In this document: positions 18,115 through 26,922 of the stretch, one piece after another
How positions within the stretch are numbered: the first letter of the stretch is position 1
Layout: every line of letters starts with the position of its first letter
Source: an uncultured archaeon A07HR67
GTDB lineage: Archaea; Halobacteriota; Halobacteria; Halobacteriales; Haloferacaceae
Assembly: GCA_000496175.1 (NCBI GenBank)
Contig: KI543168.1
Coordinates: 350,174 to 410,821 of the forward strand
Direction: 5' to 3'
Length of the DNA stretch: 60,648 nucleotides
Made by a program: the position numbers and the translations under genes
The notes under the pieces: model-generated
What the model was told of the DNA's origin: nothing
Databases searched by the model: none
The model's input: only the letters and a program-made list of their open reading frames with translations

Positions 18115-18315
18115 TCATTGGGTCATCGTTGTGTAAAGCACATGAAAAGACAGTACGAAACTCCCCACGAGTAGTCCGGCTATCCCGCCGTAGAGAGGGG
18201 TAACATCGAACGAAGGAGCGATCAGGTACCCACTGGCGAATCCAAGAGGGTCAAAGACCGCTGCGAGGATAATAAGCTGAACCGCAAACTCCTTAGATTG
18301 AAACCATCTGAACAT
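18115..18315 (-). CDS. Small membrane protein, unknown function
   Basis: 66 aa, not recognised. It opens with an amphipathic MFRWFQSKEF and has two hydrophobic segments (about residues 11-30, VQLIILAAVFDPLGFASGYL, and 40-60, LYGGIAGLLVGSFVLSFHVL). It begins 5 nt after the stop of the DUF4097 lipoprotein gene on the same strand, so the two are almost certainly cotranscribed. Base composition is AT-rich relative to the chromosome, suggesting acquired DNA. A role with the lipoprotein at the cell envelope is inferred from the operon only. Confidence 0.65.
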   Translation of the reverse strand: MFRWFQSKEFAVQLIILAAVFDPLGFASGYLIAPSFDVTPLYGGIAGLLVGSFVLSFHVLYTTMTQ

Positions 18316-18319
18316 GCTT

Positions 18320-18997
18320 TCAATCCTCTCCGCGAATGCTGATGTCTCCGTTCATCGTATTGGCTGTAATTCGGTGTGTTCCATCTCCAATCATCCGGTC
18401 GATTTCTGAATCAGGCTCGGTTGAATCTGCCTCAAATCCGTTGATTGCTACGTCGCCATTGTGTGTTTCAAACGAGACCGCCGGCTCTGCCGTTGCCGGG
18501 AGGGTAATTGAGACATCGCCGTTTGTCGTGTCGGCGCTGACACTCTCGGCGCCCGTGGTTTCGATATCAACATCACCGTTCGTTGACTCGGCAATCAGGT
18601 GTGACCCTTCGGGAACGGTAAGCGTGAGATCCATCTGCGGCGAGGGAGAGTTGAGAGAAAAGAAGCCGCTGTTCTCAGTGTCGACAGTGAGCGACAGGCG
18701 GTCGTCGGATTGTTTCTCTTGGAGCGTGATGCGGTCAAGTTTCTCCTCGCTTGCCGCCTCTTTTTTCGCTTCGACGTGGACTGTCTCGCGCTGTTGGTCG
18801 CGAATCTCGATATCACCGTTTACGACTTGGATCACAATCTCCGAGGCGTCAACGCCGTTGTACTCTTGGGTAACCGTGGTTTCAGCCTCAAGCGATCCAG
18901 ACGTACACCCTGCGAGGCAGGCGGTTCCAGCAGTAATACACGCACCAAGCAGACTGCGTCTTGGCATCAGTTGACTCGCCTGATCATGACTGCTCAT
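18320..18997 (-). CDS. DUF4097 family beta-repeat lipoprotein
   Basis: 225 aa. The N-terminus is a Tat-type lipoprotein signal: an Arg-Arg pair in MPRRSLLGACITAG and a lipobox LAGC with Cys31, so it should be exported and lipid-anchored. The rest is a right-handed beta-repeat of the DUF4097 kind. A motif like NGDxxI recurs (VNGDIEIRD, TNGDVDIETTG, TNGDVSITLP, HNGDVAINGF, MNGDISIRG) about every 20-40 residues. The function of this family is unknown; related repeats occur in bacterial stress or adhesin-like proteins. A TATA-like cttattatc lies about 28 nt before the ATG; ATG 18967 is an alternative. GC content is low, consistent with horizontal acquisition. Confidence 0.82.
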   Translation of the reverse strand: MSSHDQASQLMPRRSLLGACITAGTACLAGCTSGSLEAETTVTQEYNGVDASEIVIQVVNGDIEIRDQQRETVHVEAKKEAASEEKLDRITLQEKQSDDRLSLTVDTENSGFFSLNSPSPQMDLTLTVPEGSHLIAESTNGDVDIETTGAESVSADTTNGDVSITLPATAEPAVSFETHNGDVAINGFEADSTEPDSEIDRMIGDGTHRITANTMNGDISIRGED

Positions 18998-19404
18998 ACG
19001 GGAGCCGTGACATGCGCCGATAATAAGCCGGCTGCTCGTGTTTCAGCCGCAGAAACACGCAACCCTAAATCGGTGGGGGGCTGTTCACCGTGGCAACCCA
19101 TACACAGCGGAACACTCATTGTGTGAAACACTGGTTGTATTGAACGTACAGAGGGTAGAAATCCATTATTTTCTGTATGCTTTCTACTGGCCGGTCCGGA
19201 ATAGCTGGATTTGTACCGGTTCTGTGCGAGACCTGCGCTCTACATTCAGCAGCGTCTGTAATCTCTACGTGATGACTGTCAGCAGCGGCGTGCGAGATAT
19301 AGAGGATAGATTCAACAAAAATTCCGACCGCGGAGTTTCCGATCATAAAACAGCGATTTGACTGTCAGCTAGTTTGTTATCATCGGGCGTGAATTTATCT
19401 ATTG
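18998..19404. other. AT-rich intergenic region, no supported gene
   Basis: About 400 bp between two divergent small operons. It contains the lipoprotein promoter near 19021-19030 and, at the right end, the AT-rich upstream region of the DUF5684-like gene. Short ORFs on both strands (up to about 107 codons) overlap each other and show no recognisable motif. Composition is low in GC. No insertion-sequence ends or tRNA gene were recognised. Confidence 0.5.
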
Positions 19405-19800
19405 ATGATATCAGTAATCGGGTTATCCGTTCCGTTACAGAGTAGTGGCAGTATCGAACTGTTCGCTGTGTTGACGCTTACAGTCGTGATTTTCGCCGGG
19501 TTCTGGAAGATGTTTGAGAAGGCCGGTGAACCGGGATGGGCTGGAATCATCCCGATATACAATCTCTACGTCTTGGTCAAGATAAGCGGAAACGCATGGT
19601 GGTGGTTTATTCTGGTTTTGATTCCAGTGATTAACTTCTTCGCCACGCTGAAGATCAGCATAGACATTGCTAAGAAGTTCGGTAGAGGAGTCCTGTTCGG
19701 CCTCGGACTCACGTTTATTTCGTTCATCTTCTATCCGCTTCTCGGGTTCGGTGACTACCAGTATCAGGACACTACACACACAGGTGAGGGTGCTGTGTAG
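19405..19800 (+). CDS. DUF5684-type small membrane protein
   Basis: 131 aa. Four hydrophobic segments are visible. The centre carries the family-like pattern FWKMFEKAGEPGWAGIIPIY followed by NLYVLVKISGNAWWWFIL and DIAKKFGRG, as in DUF5684 proteins, some of which are annotated near signal peptidases. No catalytic residues are evident and the role is unknown. ATG 19405 is preferred to TTG 19402. It sits in the AT-rich island with no same-strand partner. Confidence 0.72.
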   Translation: MISVIGLSVPLQSSGSIELFAVLTLTVVIFAGFWKMFEKAGEPGWAGIIPIYNLYVLVKISGNAWWWFILVLIPVINFFATLKISIDIAKKFGRGVLFGLGLTFISFIFYPLLGFGDYQYQDTTHTGEGAV

Positions 19801-20345
19801 TACTCTTCGGACAACCCATCTAAGAGGTAGCAGGGGTCTTCGCGTTAAGTAGCCGTGTCGTGTCTCGCACAGTCACAGAACGTCTCGTCGCGCTGGTAGA
19901 AATCTCAGTAATCGGCACGCACGCTTCACCTACCGGGTGTTTCAGCGCAACTCATATCTAAAGAAGGGGATTTCGACGGAGTCCGGTGTTCTCGCTTCGA
20001 CGATCATCTCGTTCTCGTCCGCCGATGGCGGTTCAGTGAAGAACGTCGATCCGCGGCGCGCGGGCACGCCTTTCTGCGCCTTCCCCAGCAGATTCGCTCG
20101 GATACGATGGTATGTGTGATCAGCACGCCTCGGCGCCACACAGACACTATTTTTACCACACTCTCCCCAACCGGTTCGCTCGCACGCGCTCGCGGGCACC
20201 CTCGGCGGCCTACGAGGCGTGCGCCGCCGTACTCACGTTGGCTCCACCGTCGACACCAGCGGTGAGTTGCTGGTTCGTCTCAGGACGCGGGTCGTTGAGG
20301 CGTTCTGAAAATGTGTGAAAAGCGTGATGTGCCGGCTACGTTACG
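19801..20345. other. Intergenic region with a possible small minus-strand gene or remnant (19942-20067)
   Basis: This 545-bp stretch closes the accessory island. The most protein-like piece is a minus-strand frame ending at 19942 (GSTFFTEPPSADENEMIVEA, then a C-terminal VEIPFFRYELR). It could start at GTG 20067 (41 aa); the same frame remains open upstream to ATG 20199. A TATA-like taaaaatag (minus strand, about 20148-20157) could drive it, but no in-frame start lies at the expected leaderless distance. It may be the 3' end of a decayed gene. No family was recognised and nothing convincing is seen on the plus strand. Confidence 0.3.
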
Positions 20346-23300
20346 TTAGCACTCGGACCAACCGCACGACTCGCACGTCTTACACCCTTCGGAGTAGTAG
20401 AGGTTCATTCCGCCACACTCCGGGCACTCGGGCGACTCGCCGGCTGCGATGAGGTCTTGGGTCACGTCCGTTTCTGGCCCCTCGGCGAGGCCGGCGTCCG
20501 GTTCGTCGGCCACGGTCCCGCCGGCGACCGCGCCGCCGTCGGTCTGGCTCGGGGCGTCGGGCGCCGTCTCCCGGGTCTGCCCGTGTCCTTCGACGTCGTC
20601 GAGACTCTGTTGTTGAGGGATCCCCTTGTCGATCTCGTCGTCGAGGTAGCGCCGGAGCGCGGTGCCGATCGCGTCCGGGATCGACTGGATCTGTTCGCCT
20701 TTGTCCCAGGCGACCTTCGGGCTCCGGGTGCCGTGAAGCTCGTCGACGATCTCCTCGGGGTCGACGCCCGAACGGAGCGCCGTAGAGATGACCTTCGCGA
20801 GCGCCTCCGTGAAGGAGTTGGTGTAGCCGCCGGAGTGGCCGATGTTCGCGAACAGCTCGAACGGACGGCCCGCCTCGTCCTCGTTGATCGTGACGTACAG
20901 CTTTCCGTAGCCGGTCTCGACGCGCTGGGTCACGCCGGACAACGAGTCCGGGCGGGGTCGGGTCTCGGTGTACGCGAGCTCGGGCTCGTCGGCGGACGCG
21001 AGCAGGTCGGCGATCTCGGCGTCGACCGCCGCCCGAACGTCGTCGTTGTCCAAGAACGCCTCGACGCCGCCGAACACCTCTCGGATCTGTTCGACGATCG
21101 TTTCTGCCGCCTCGGTCTCGTCGGCGAACTCCGTGTTCTGCGCGCGGGTGGTGAGCACCTGTTTCGAGCGCGTGCCGTCGCGGTAGACGGTGACGCCCTT
21201 GCCGCCGTGGTCGTAGATGTACCGGTACACCTCTTCCATGTCGGCGGCGGTGGCGTCGTTCGGGAAGTTACACGTCTTCGAGATGGCAGAGTCGACCCCC
21301 TCCTGACAGGCACACTGCACCGCGGCGTGTTCGATCCCCGACAACGAGCCGGTGACGACGAATAGCTCGCCGATCGCGTCGGGCACCGTCGAGAGCCCCT
21401 CGACGCCGTCGAACGCGTTCTCGGCCATCTGTTCTTGTGCCTCTCGTTTCACCGCGTCGACGTCGATGTCGTTTGCCTCCAACGTCCGCAGGAAGTAGTC
21501 GTCGAACTCCACGAGCATCTCATCGCCCTGGACGTCGCCGGAGACGTTCTTGTAGAACGCGACGTTGTAGATCGGCTCACAGCCGCCGGTGGTGTTGCCG
21601 ATCATCGAGGTCGTTCCGGTCGGCGCGATCGTCGTCGTGTTGTGGTTGCGGATCGGATAGCCGTCCGCCCACTCGTCGGCGTCGAGGCCGGTGTGGTGTT
21701 CGAACCAGTCGCGGTACTCCGTCGGGGCCGCGTACTTCGAGTCCGCCCAGTCGTTGAAGACGCCGCGCTCCTCAGCGAGCTCGTGAGAGATTTCCTTCGA
21801 CTCGTGGTTGATGTGGGTCATCAGCTGGCGGGCGACCTCGTTGCCCTCCTCGGAGCCGTACTTCACGCCGAGCTGGATGTACAGCTGGGCGAGCCCCATG
21901 ATGCCGAGGCCGATCTTGCGCATGTCCCGGACCGTCTGTTCGATCTCGTCGACCGGGAAGTCGGACATCGTCACCACGTTCTCGAGGAACCGGGTGCCGT
22001 ACGCGATGCGCTCGTCGAACTCCTCGAAGTCGATCGCCTCCGCGAGGAAGGCGTCGACCGCGTCCTCGTGGGTGTCGTACTCGTCCGCGTGCGCCTCGCT
22101 CCAGACGCGCCAGTCGGGGGCGCCCTCCGCCGCCAGCGTCGAGAGGTTGATGTGGCCGAGGTTACACGCCTCGTATTCTTCGAGCGGCTGCTCGCCGCAG
22201 GGGTTCGTCGCGAGGATGCGATGGTCCGGGTTCTCCTCCACGTCGAACGAGTGTTCCTTGTTCACCCGTTCGAGGTAGATGACGCCGGGTTCGCCGTTCT
22301 CGTGGGCGCCCTCGATCATGTCCTCCCAGAGCTCGGCGGCGGGAATCGAGAGCGGTTCGCCGACCTCGACGTGTTCGCCGAGGCCGAACATGTCGTACAG
22401 CTCCTTCGTCTCCGGCGTGGCAACGTGGGGCTCGCCCGTGCGCGGGTTCGTGAACGTGAACTCCTCACCGGCGTACAACGCCTCCATGAACTCGTCTGTG
22501 ATCCCGACGCTGATGTTGAAATTCGAGAGATGTCCCTCGACGGCGTTCCGGAGGTGTTCGGGGACGCGGCCCTCGTCGTCGATGAGCTCGCGCGCCTCCT
22601 CTAAGGCGTCGGCGAAGGAGTTGTGCGTGAAGTCGTCGGGGTCGTTCAGCCGCAACGAGTGGGCCAACGAGACGTCCTTGTTTTTCGCGTGGATGAACTG
22701 GATCACGTCCGGGTGCGAGACGCGCATGACGCCCATCTGTGCGCCGCGGCGCGCGCCGCCCTGGGCGATCGTCTCGCACATCTGGTCGAACGTCCGCATG
22801 AACGTGATCGGGCCGGAGGCGATTCCGCCGGTGGAGCCGACCGCGTCGCCGTACGGCCGCAGCTGCCAGAAGGCGTACCCCATGCCGCCGCCGCTCTGGA
22901 AGACCTCGGCCGCCTCCTTTGCGGTCTGGTGGATGTCGGTAATGTCGTCGTTGGGCGAGTCGACGAAACACGCGGAGAGCTGTTGGAGCTCGTCGCCCGC
23001 GTTCATCAGGGTCGGCGAGTTCGGCATGAACGACAACGACTCCATCCCGTCACGGAACGTCGCCGCGGTCTCCTCGACGTGGTCGCGGACCGCCGCCGGC
23101 AGCTCCGGAACGACGGTGTCGTAGGCGAACTTGTTGACGTTGTGCGGGGTCAGCGTCGTCTCGCTGTCGTCGTCGGCCGAGACGCCGGCGCCAAACACGT
23201 CTTCGGCGAGCTCGTCGCGCCGAGGGTGGTCGGGCTTGAGCTGGTCGGGCGTGACGGTGACGTCGATGTCGCGTTTTTCGGCTTCGAACACTGCTTCCGC

Positions 23301-23498
23301 GAGCGCAACGTTGCGCGCGACGCGGTCGAACAGTTCTTCTTGTGTCTCCACCGGGTCTCCGTTCGCGTCCTTCCGGAGGTACCTGGCGGGGAGAATGTTG
23401 TGGTAGGCGTTGGCCGTGAGACGGTCCTCCATCGTTTCTCCGGCGGTTCGTTTGATCGGCAGTTCGAGTTCGTCGGCGGAGATGCCGTCGCTGCTCAT
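20346..23498 (-). CDS. nrdJ: Ribonucleotide reductase, adenosylcobalamin-dependent (class II)
   Basis: 1050 aa, a usual size for haloarchaeal class II enzymes. It reduces ribonucleotides to deoxyribonucleotides using a B12-generated thiyl radical. Visible landmarks: MPNSPTLMNAG and LSACFVDSP (redox/radical region), VFQSGGGMGYAFWQLRP, TNPCGEQPLEEYEACNLGHI (active-site Cys loop), TTTIAPTGTTSMIG (substrate phosphate loop), and a C-terminal zinc-ribbon-like tail CPECG...CKTCESCGW with redox cysteines. ATG 23498 is the only reasonable start; it overlaps the stop of a 14-codon ORF. An acidic linker (about residues 960-1020) precedes the zinc tail. The AT-rich island lies immediately downstream. Confidence 0.97.
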   Translation of the reverse strand: MSSDGISADELELPIKRTAGETMEDRLTANAYHNILPARYLRKDANGDPVETQEELFDRVARNVALAEAVFEAEKRDIDVTVTPDQLKPDHPRRDELAEDVFGAGVSADDDSETTLTPHNVNKFAYDTVVPELPAAVRDHVEETAATFRDGMESLSFMPNSPTLMNAGDELQQLSACFVDSPNDDITDIHQTAKEAAEVFQSGGGMGYAFWQLRPYGDAVGSTGGIASGPITFMRTFDQMCETIAQGGARRGAQMGVMRVSHPDVIQFIHAKNKDVSLAHSLRLNDPDDFTHNSFADALEEARELIDDEGRVPEHLRNAVEGHLSNFNISVGITDEFMEALYAGEEFTFTNPRTGEPHVATPETKELYDMFGLGEHVEVGEPLSIPAAELWEDMIEGAHENGEPGVIYLERVNKEHSFDVEENPDHRILATNPCGEQPLEEYEACNLGHINLSTLAAEGAPDWRVWSEAHADEYDTHEDAVDAFLAEAIDFEEFDERIAYGTRFLENVVTMSDFPVDEIEQTVRDMRKIGLGIMGLAQLYIQLGVKYGSEEGNEVARQLMTHINHESKEISHELAEERGVFNDWADSKYAAPTEYRDWFEHHTGLDADEWADGYPIRNHNTTTIAPTGTTSMIGNTTGGCEPIYNVAFYKNVSGDVQGDEMLVEFDDYFLRTLEANDIDVDAVKREAQEQMAENAFDGVEGLSTVPDAIGELFVVTGSLSGIEHAAVQCACQEGVDSAISKTCNFPNDATAADMEEVYRYIYDHGGKGVTVYRDGTRSKQVLTTRAQNTEFADETEAAETIVEQIREVFGGVEAFLDNDDVRAAVDAEIADLLASADEPELAYTETRPRPDSLSGVTQRVETGYGKLYVTINEDEAGRPFELFANIGHSGGYTNSFTEALAKVISTALRSGVDPEEIVDELHGTRSPKVAWDKGEQIQSIPDAIGTALRRYLDDEIDKGIPQQQSLDDVEGHGQTRETAPDAPSQTDGGAVAGGTVADEPDAGLAEGPETDVTQDLIAAGESPECPECGGMNLYYSEGCKTCESCGWSEC

Positions 23499-23539
23499 GC
23501 GACGGTCACCTCGCGGCGTTCGCGTGCGGTCTGGCTCAT
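23498..23539 (-). CDS. 14-codon leader ORF overlapping the nrdJ start
   Basis: An ATG at 23539 opens a frame of MSQTARERREVTVA whose TGA stop overlaps the nrdJ start as ATGA. A TATA-like gttacaaag (minus strand, about 23571-23579) would place transcription start about 10 nt upstream of this ATG, making it the first ORF of the message, so nrdJ translation may depend on termination-reinitiation. Such a short ORF can occur by chance; conservation would be the deciding evidence. Confidence 0.4.
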
Positions 23540-23941
23540 GATGTGGTGTTGGTATGCTGGCGAAGCGGACCTTTGTAACGTTCGGTTCTCCGGTCCATTG
23601 GGTATGCGTTCTGTTCGATCGCGTATGTAACGGTCGAGCGATGCGTCCGGCGTCGACGCTGGTACGACTCATGGGGACGGGGTCCACACACATAAGCATG
23701 GCCAGACCGGGGTGAAACTGAACGCGTATCGGAGAAATCGAGAGACAGCAGAGGGGTCCCAACAGAAAGAAAGGGGGGTAGCCGCGGCGGTTCCCGGGGC
23801 TGCCGCCGGCTGTGTCGCCGGCGACGCCGCGGTCGCCGGGGGCAAAGTGAACGGATCGACGCGTCGAACGTATCAGTTGAGTAGAATCCGGTCCGTGGGG
23901 TCGCCACCAAGCTTATGCGGGTGCTCGCCGTTTGCCGGGCC
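23540..23941. other. Promoter-containing intergenic region between nrdJ and a small membrane protein
   Basis: About 400 bp. The left end carries the nrdJ promoter (TATA-like box near 23571-23579, minus strand). The right end carries an aagcttatg TATA-like element (about 23910-23918) for the gene at 23942. In between is a G/C-rich patch near 23775-23850 with repeated gccgcggcgg/gccgccgg-like elements that could fold into hairpins. No ORF in it is convincing. Confidence 0.5.
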
Positions 23942-24151
23942 ATGACCGCGCTCACAGCCGACGTCGCGGCCGTGTTCTCACAGGCAGGGATGTTCGGCAG
24001 CTCGGTCGGCCAACTCCTCGTCGCACTCGTCGTGGCCGCGATCGTGATCGTCGTCGGGAAGTTCGTGTTGTCGCTCGCGTGGCGGCTCGTCACCATCGGC
24101 GTCGTCGTGGTCGCCGCCCTCTATCTCCTGTCGGTGACGGGGCTCATCTAA
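23942..24151 (+). CDS. Small two-helix membrane protein, unknown function
   Basis: 69 aa, not recognised. After a short amphipathic N-terminus come two closely spaced hydrophobic helices (about residues 22-45, VGQLLVALVVAAIVIVVGKF, and 48-67, RLVTIGVVVVAALYLLSV). The TATA-like aagcttatg about 26-30 nt before ATG 23942 supports this start over ATG 23915. Convergent with cdc48. Confidence 0.65.
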   Translation: MTALTADVAAVFSQAGMFGSSVGQLLVALVVAAIVIVVGKFVLSLAWRLVTIGVVVVAALYLLSVTGLI

Positions 24152-24195
24152 GAGTGACGCCGCGGGTCGTTCAGACCGCGACGTGGCCCGAAGCG

Positions 24196-26469
24196 TTACT
24201 GGAACGCGCCGAGCCCGGTCTCCGCGGAGTCGTCGACCTCCGACCGCTGGAACCGTTGTTCGATCTCCTCGTAGCGCTCGCGGGTCTCCGCGGTGACGCT
24301 CGGGGTCACCTCATCGAGGGCGTTCTCGAAGTGGGCCATCGTCACGCGAACGTTGCCGACGGATTCGCGGACCTCCTCGCGCGAGACGCTCTGGATGAAC
24401 TCCCGGGAGGCGCTCATCGACGCCTCGCGGGCCACCGCCTCGAGGTCCGCGCCGACGTACCCCTCGGTCCGGCGGGCGATCGCGTCGAGGTCGACGTCGT
24501 CGGCCAGCGGCTTCTCGCGGGTGTGGACCTCCAGGATCTTCCGGCGACCCGCCTCGTCGGGGACCGGGACGTGGACGTGTCTGTCGAGCCGGCCGGGCCG
24601 GAGCAGCGCCGAGTCGATCAGGTCCGGGCGGTTCGTCGTCGCAATCACGACGACATCTTCCAGCGACTCCAGCCCGTCGAGTTCGGTCAACAGCTGTGAG
24701 ACGACGCGCTCGCCGACGCCCGAGTCGTTCGTGTTGCCGCCGCGTTCGGTCGCGATCGAGTCGATCTCGTCGAAGAACACAATCGTGGGCGCGTTCTCGC
24801 GGGCCTTCGAGAACACCTCGCGGACGCCCTTCTCGGACTCGCCCACGAACTTGTTCAACAGCTCGGGCCCCTTGATCGAGATGAAGTTGGAGTCGCTCTC
24901 GTTGGCGACCGCCTTCGCGAGCAGGGTCTTACCCGTGCCGGGCGGGCCGTACATCAGGATTCCCTTTGCGGCCTCCATGTCGAGCTCCTCGAACACCTCG
25001 GGGTACTCGAGCGGCCACTGGATCGTCTCGCGGAGCCGTTCTTTGGTGTCGTTCAGTCCGCCGACGTCGCTCCAAGTGACGTCTGGCACCTCGACGAACA
25101 CCTCGCGCAGCGCCGACGGCTCGATCCCTTTCAACGCCTCTTTGAGGTCGTTGTCCGTGACCTGGATCGAGTTCAACACGTCCGCGTCGACCTCGTCGCT
25201 TTCCAAGTCGAGCTGCGGGCGGATCCGCCGGAGCGCGTGCATCGCCGACTCTTTCGCCAGCGATTCGAGGTCCGCGCCGACGAATCCGTGGGTGTTCTCG
25301 GCGTAGGCGTCGAGATCGATCCCGTCGGCCAGCGGCATGTTCCGCGTGTGGACCTGTAGAATCTCCTTGCGGCCGTCGCGGTCGGGGACGCCAACCTCGA
25401 TCTCGCGGTCGAAGCGGCCGCCGCGCCGGAGCGCGGGGTCGATGGCGTCGACCCGGTTCGTCGCGCCGATCACGACCACCTCGCCGCGTTCTTCGAGGCC
25501 GTCCATCAGCGACAACAGCTGGGCCACGACGCGGCGTTCGACGTCGCCGCCGGCCTCTTCGCGTTTTGGCGCGATGGAGTCGAGCTCGTCCATGAACACG
25601 ATCGCGGGGGCCTCCTCGGTGGCCTCTTCGAACACGTCACGGAGCTGTTCTTCGCTCTCGCCGTAGTACTTCGACATGATCTCCGGGCCGGAGATCGTGT
25701 GGAAGCTGGCGTCGATCTCGTTGGCAACCGCCTTCGCGATCAGCGTTTTTCCGGTGCCCGGCGGCCCGTGGAGCAACACGCCCTTCGGCGGGTCGATCCC
25801 CAGCCGTTTGAACAGCTCCGGGTGTCGCATCGGCAGCTCGATCATCTCGCGGACCTGCTCGAGCTCGTCGTCGAGGCCGCCGATGTCCTCGTAGGTGACG
25901 TCGGGAGAGCCGTCGGGGGCCTGGCCGGCGCCGCCGCCCGGGCCGCTGACGATCTCCTCGGCGGGCTTCTCGGAGATCTCTATTTCGGTCGAGTCGGTGA
26001 CCACGACGGTCCCCGACGGCGACGTGCCCGCGATCTTCAACGGGACTGCCTGCGACTGTCCGCCCATGAATCCGAAGCCGAGCGGCAGCTGGACGTTCTG
26101 GCCCTCGGTGACCGGCTGGCCGCCGAGCTCGCGGCGGATCAGCGCGTCGATGTTGCCGCGGATTCCGAGCCGCTGGGGTAACGCGATGGTGATCCGGTCG
26201 GCGGGCTCGACGTCGACCTGCTCGACGGTCACGCGGTCGTCGATGCCGACGCTGGCCTCCTGGCGGAGCTTGCCGTCGATGCGGATCACGCCGGTCCCGT
26301 CGTCCTCGGGGTAGCCGGGCCAGACCCGCGCGATCGCGGCGCCGTCAGAGCCCTCGACGCGGATGAAATCCCCGCCGGAGAGCCCGCGCTCCTCGGCCGC
26401 GACGCGGTCGATCGCCGCGAGCCGGCTGCCGGCGTCCTTCTGTTTCAACGGTTTGACGGTGAGTGTCAT
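24196..26469 (-). CDS. cdc48: CDC48/VCP-type AAA+ ATPase
   Basis: 757 aa. The N-terminal double-psi beta-barrel substrate/cofactor domain (about residues 1-185) is followed by two AAA modules. Each has a Walker A ([15 protein letters not shown] near 235, [15 protein letters not shown] near 510) and a Walker B ([30 protein letters not shown]), with second-region-of-homology arginines in both. The hexamer unfolds proteins, probably feeding the proteasome or extracting clients. Its ATG overlaps the stop of the upstream DUF7127-like gene by 4 bp (ATGA), so the pair is translationally coupled. The Ala/Gly/Pro linker before D1 ([12 protein letters not shown]) is typical of haloarchaeal versions. 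Confidence 0.97.
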   Translation of the reverse strand: MTLTVKPLKQKDAGSRLAAIDRVAAEERGLSGGDFIRVEGSDGAAIARVWPGYPEDDGTGVIRIDGKLRQEASVGIDDRVTVEQVDVEPADRITIALPQRLGIRGNIDALIRRELGGQPVTEGQNVQLPLGFGFMGGQSQAVPLKIAGTSPSGTVVVTDSTEIEISEKPAEEIVSGPGGGAGQAPDGSPDVTYEDIGGLDDELEQVREMIELPMRHPELFKRLGIDPPKGVLLHGPPGTGKTLIAKAVANEIDASFHTISGPEIMSKYYGESEEQLRDVFEEATEEAPAIVFMDELDSIAPKREEAGGDVERRVVAQLLSLMDGLEERGEVVVIGATNRVDAIDPALRRGGRFDREIEVGVPDRDGRKEILQVHTRNMPLADGIDLDAYAENTHGFVGADLESLAKESAMHALRRIRPQLDLESDEVDADVLNSIQVTDNDLKEALKGIEPSALREVFVEVPDVTWSDVGGLNDTKERLRETIQWPLEYPEVFEELDMEAAKGILMYGPPGTGKTLLAKAVANESDSNFISIKGPELLNKFVGESEKGVREVFSKARENAPTIVFFDEIDSIATERGGNTNDSGVGERVVSQLLTELDGLESLEDVVVIATTNRPDLIDSALLRPGRLDRHVHVPVPDEAGRRKILEVHTREKPLADDVDLDAIARRTEGYVGADLEAVAREASMSASREFIQSVSREEVRESVGNVRVTMAHFENALDEVTPSVTAETRERYEEIEQRFQRSEVDDSAETGLGAFQ

Positions 26470-26717
26470 CGGTCACCCTCGATCGTCAACACGCCGTTCG
26501 ACACCGAGACGGTCTCGGCTGTGCCGGGCAGTTCGAGCTCCGACTCGGCCGGCTCGCCGTCGCGCTCGACCACGACGATCGCCGTGTCGCCGACGGTATC
26601 GACGCTGATCGCCTCGTCGTCGACGCCGATATCGGCGGCGACGACCCAGCTGTCCGGATACTCGTACTGGCGAAGGAGCGCACTGTCGCCGGCCGATCGG
26701 GGTTGTCTGAGAGTCAT
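26466..26717 (-). CDS. DUF7127-type Hsp20-like protein coupled to CDC48
   Basis: 83 aa. The predicted fold is all-beta: [51 protein letters not shown]. The closing SNGVLTIEG strand resembles the GVL motif that ends alpha-crystallin/Hsp20 domains, although the protein is shorter than a full Hsp20. Its stop codon overlaps the cdc48 start (ATGA). The operon suggests an adaptor or cochaperone of CDC48, which is inference. A TATA-like ttatatac box on the minus strand and a perfect inverted repeat directly before the ATG mark the operon promoter. Confidence 0.75.
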   Translation of the reverse strand: MTLRQPRSAGDSALLRQYEYPDSWVVAADIGVDDEAISVDTVGDTAIVVVERDGEPAESELELPGTAETVSVSNGVLTIEGDR

Positions 26718-26734
26718 CCTAACTACAGGTTAGG
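26718..26734 (-). promoter_or_regulatory. Inverted repeat abutting the start of the DUF7127-cdc48 operon
   Basis: CCTAAC (26718-26723), spacer tacag, GTTAGG (26729-26734) is a perfect 6-bp inverted repeat that ends directly at the ATG at 26717 and lies downstream of the TATA-like box at about 26741-26749. It therefore covers the expected transcription start, a position where a bound repressor would block RNA polymerase or an RNA hairpin would affect initiation. The regulator is unknown. Confidence 0.5.
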
Positions 26735-26922
26735 CGTGAACGTATATAAACTAATCGGATAAAATCGCAGGACGTGAGAATATCCAGCTTGAACGGTTGT
26801 ATTGTGGTTCGGATCGATCCGGCCGAAAGCGGGCGCCCGGATCCACCCGATCGTCGGGCGATCCCCTCTGCGTCGTCGGCCCGCACCGCGGCTTTTTGCG
26901 TGGCGGCGGCGATCCCGAGCGC

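Noticed and set aside
19038..19361. 107-codon plus-strand ORF in the AT-rich island
   Set aside because: Overlapped by an equally plausible minus-strand frame, without recognisable motifs or a placed promoter.
20112..20318. 68-codon plus-strand ORF upstream of the nrdJ 3' end
   Set aside because: His/Arg/Ser-rich composition and no motif; likely random in GC-rich DNA.
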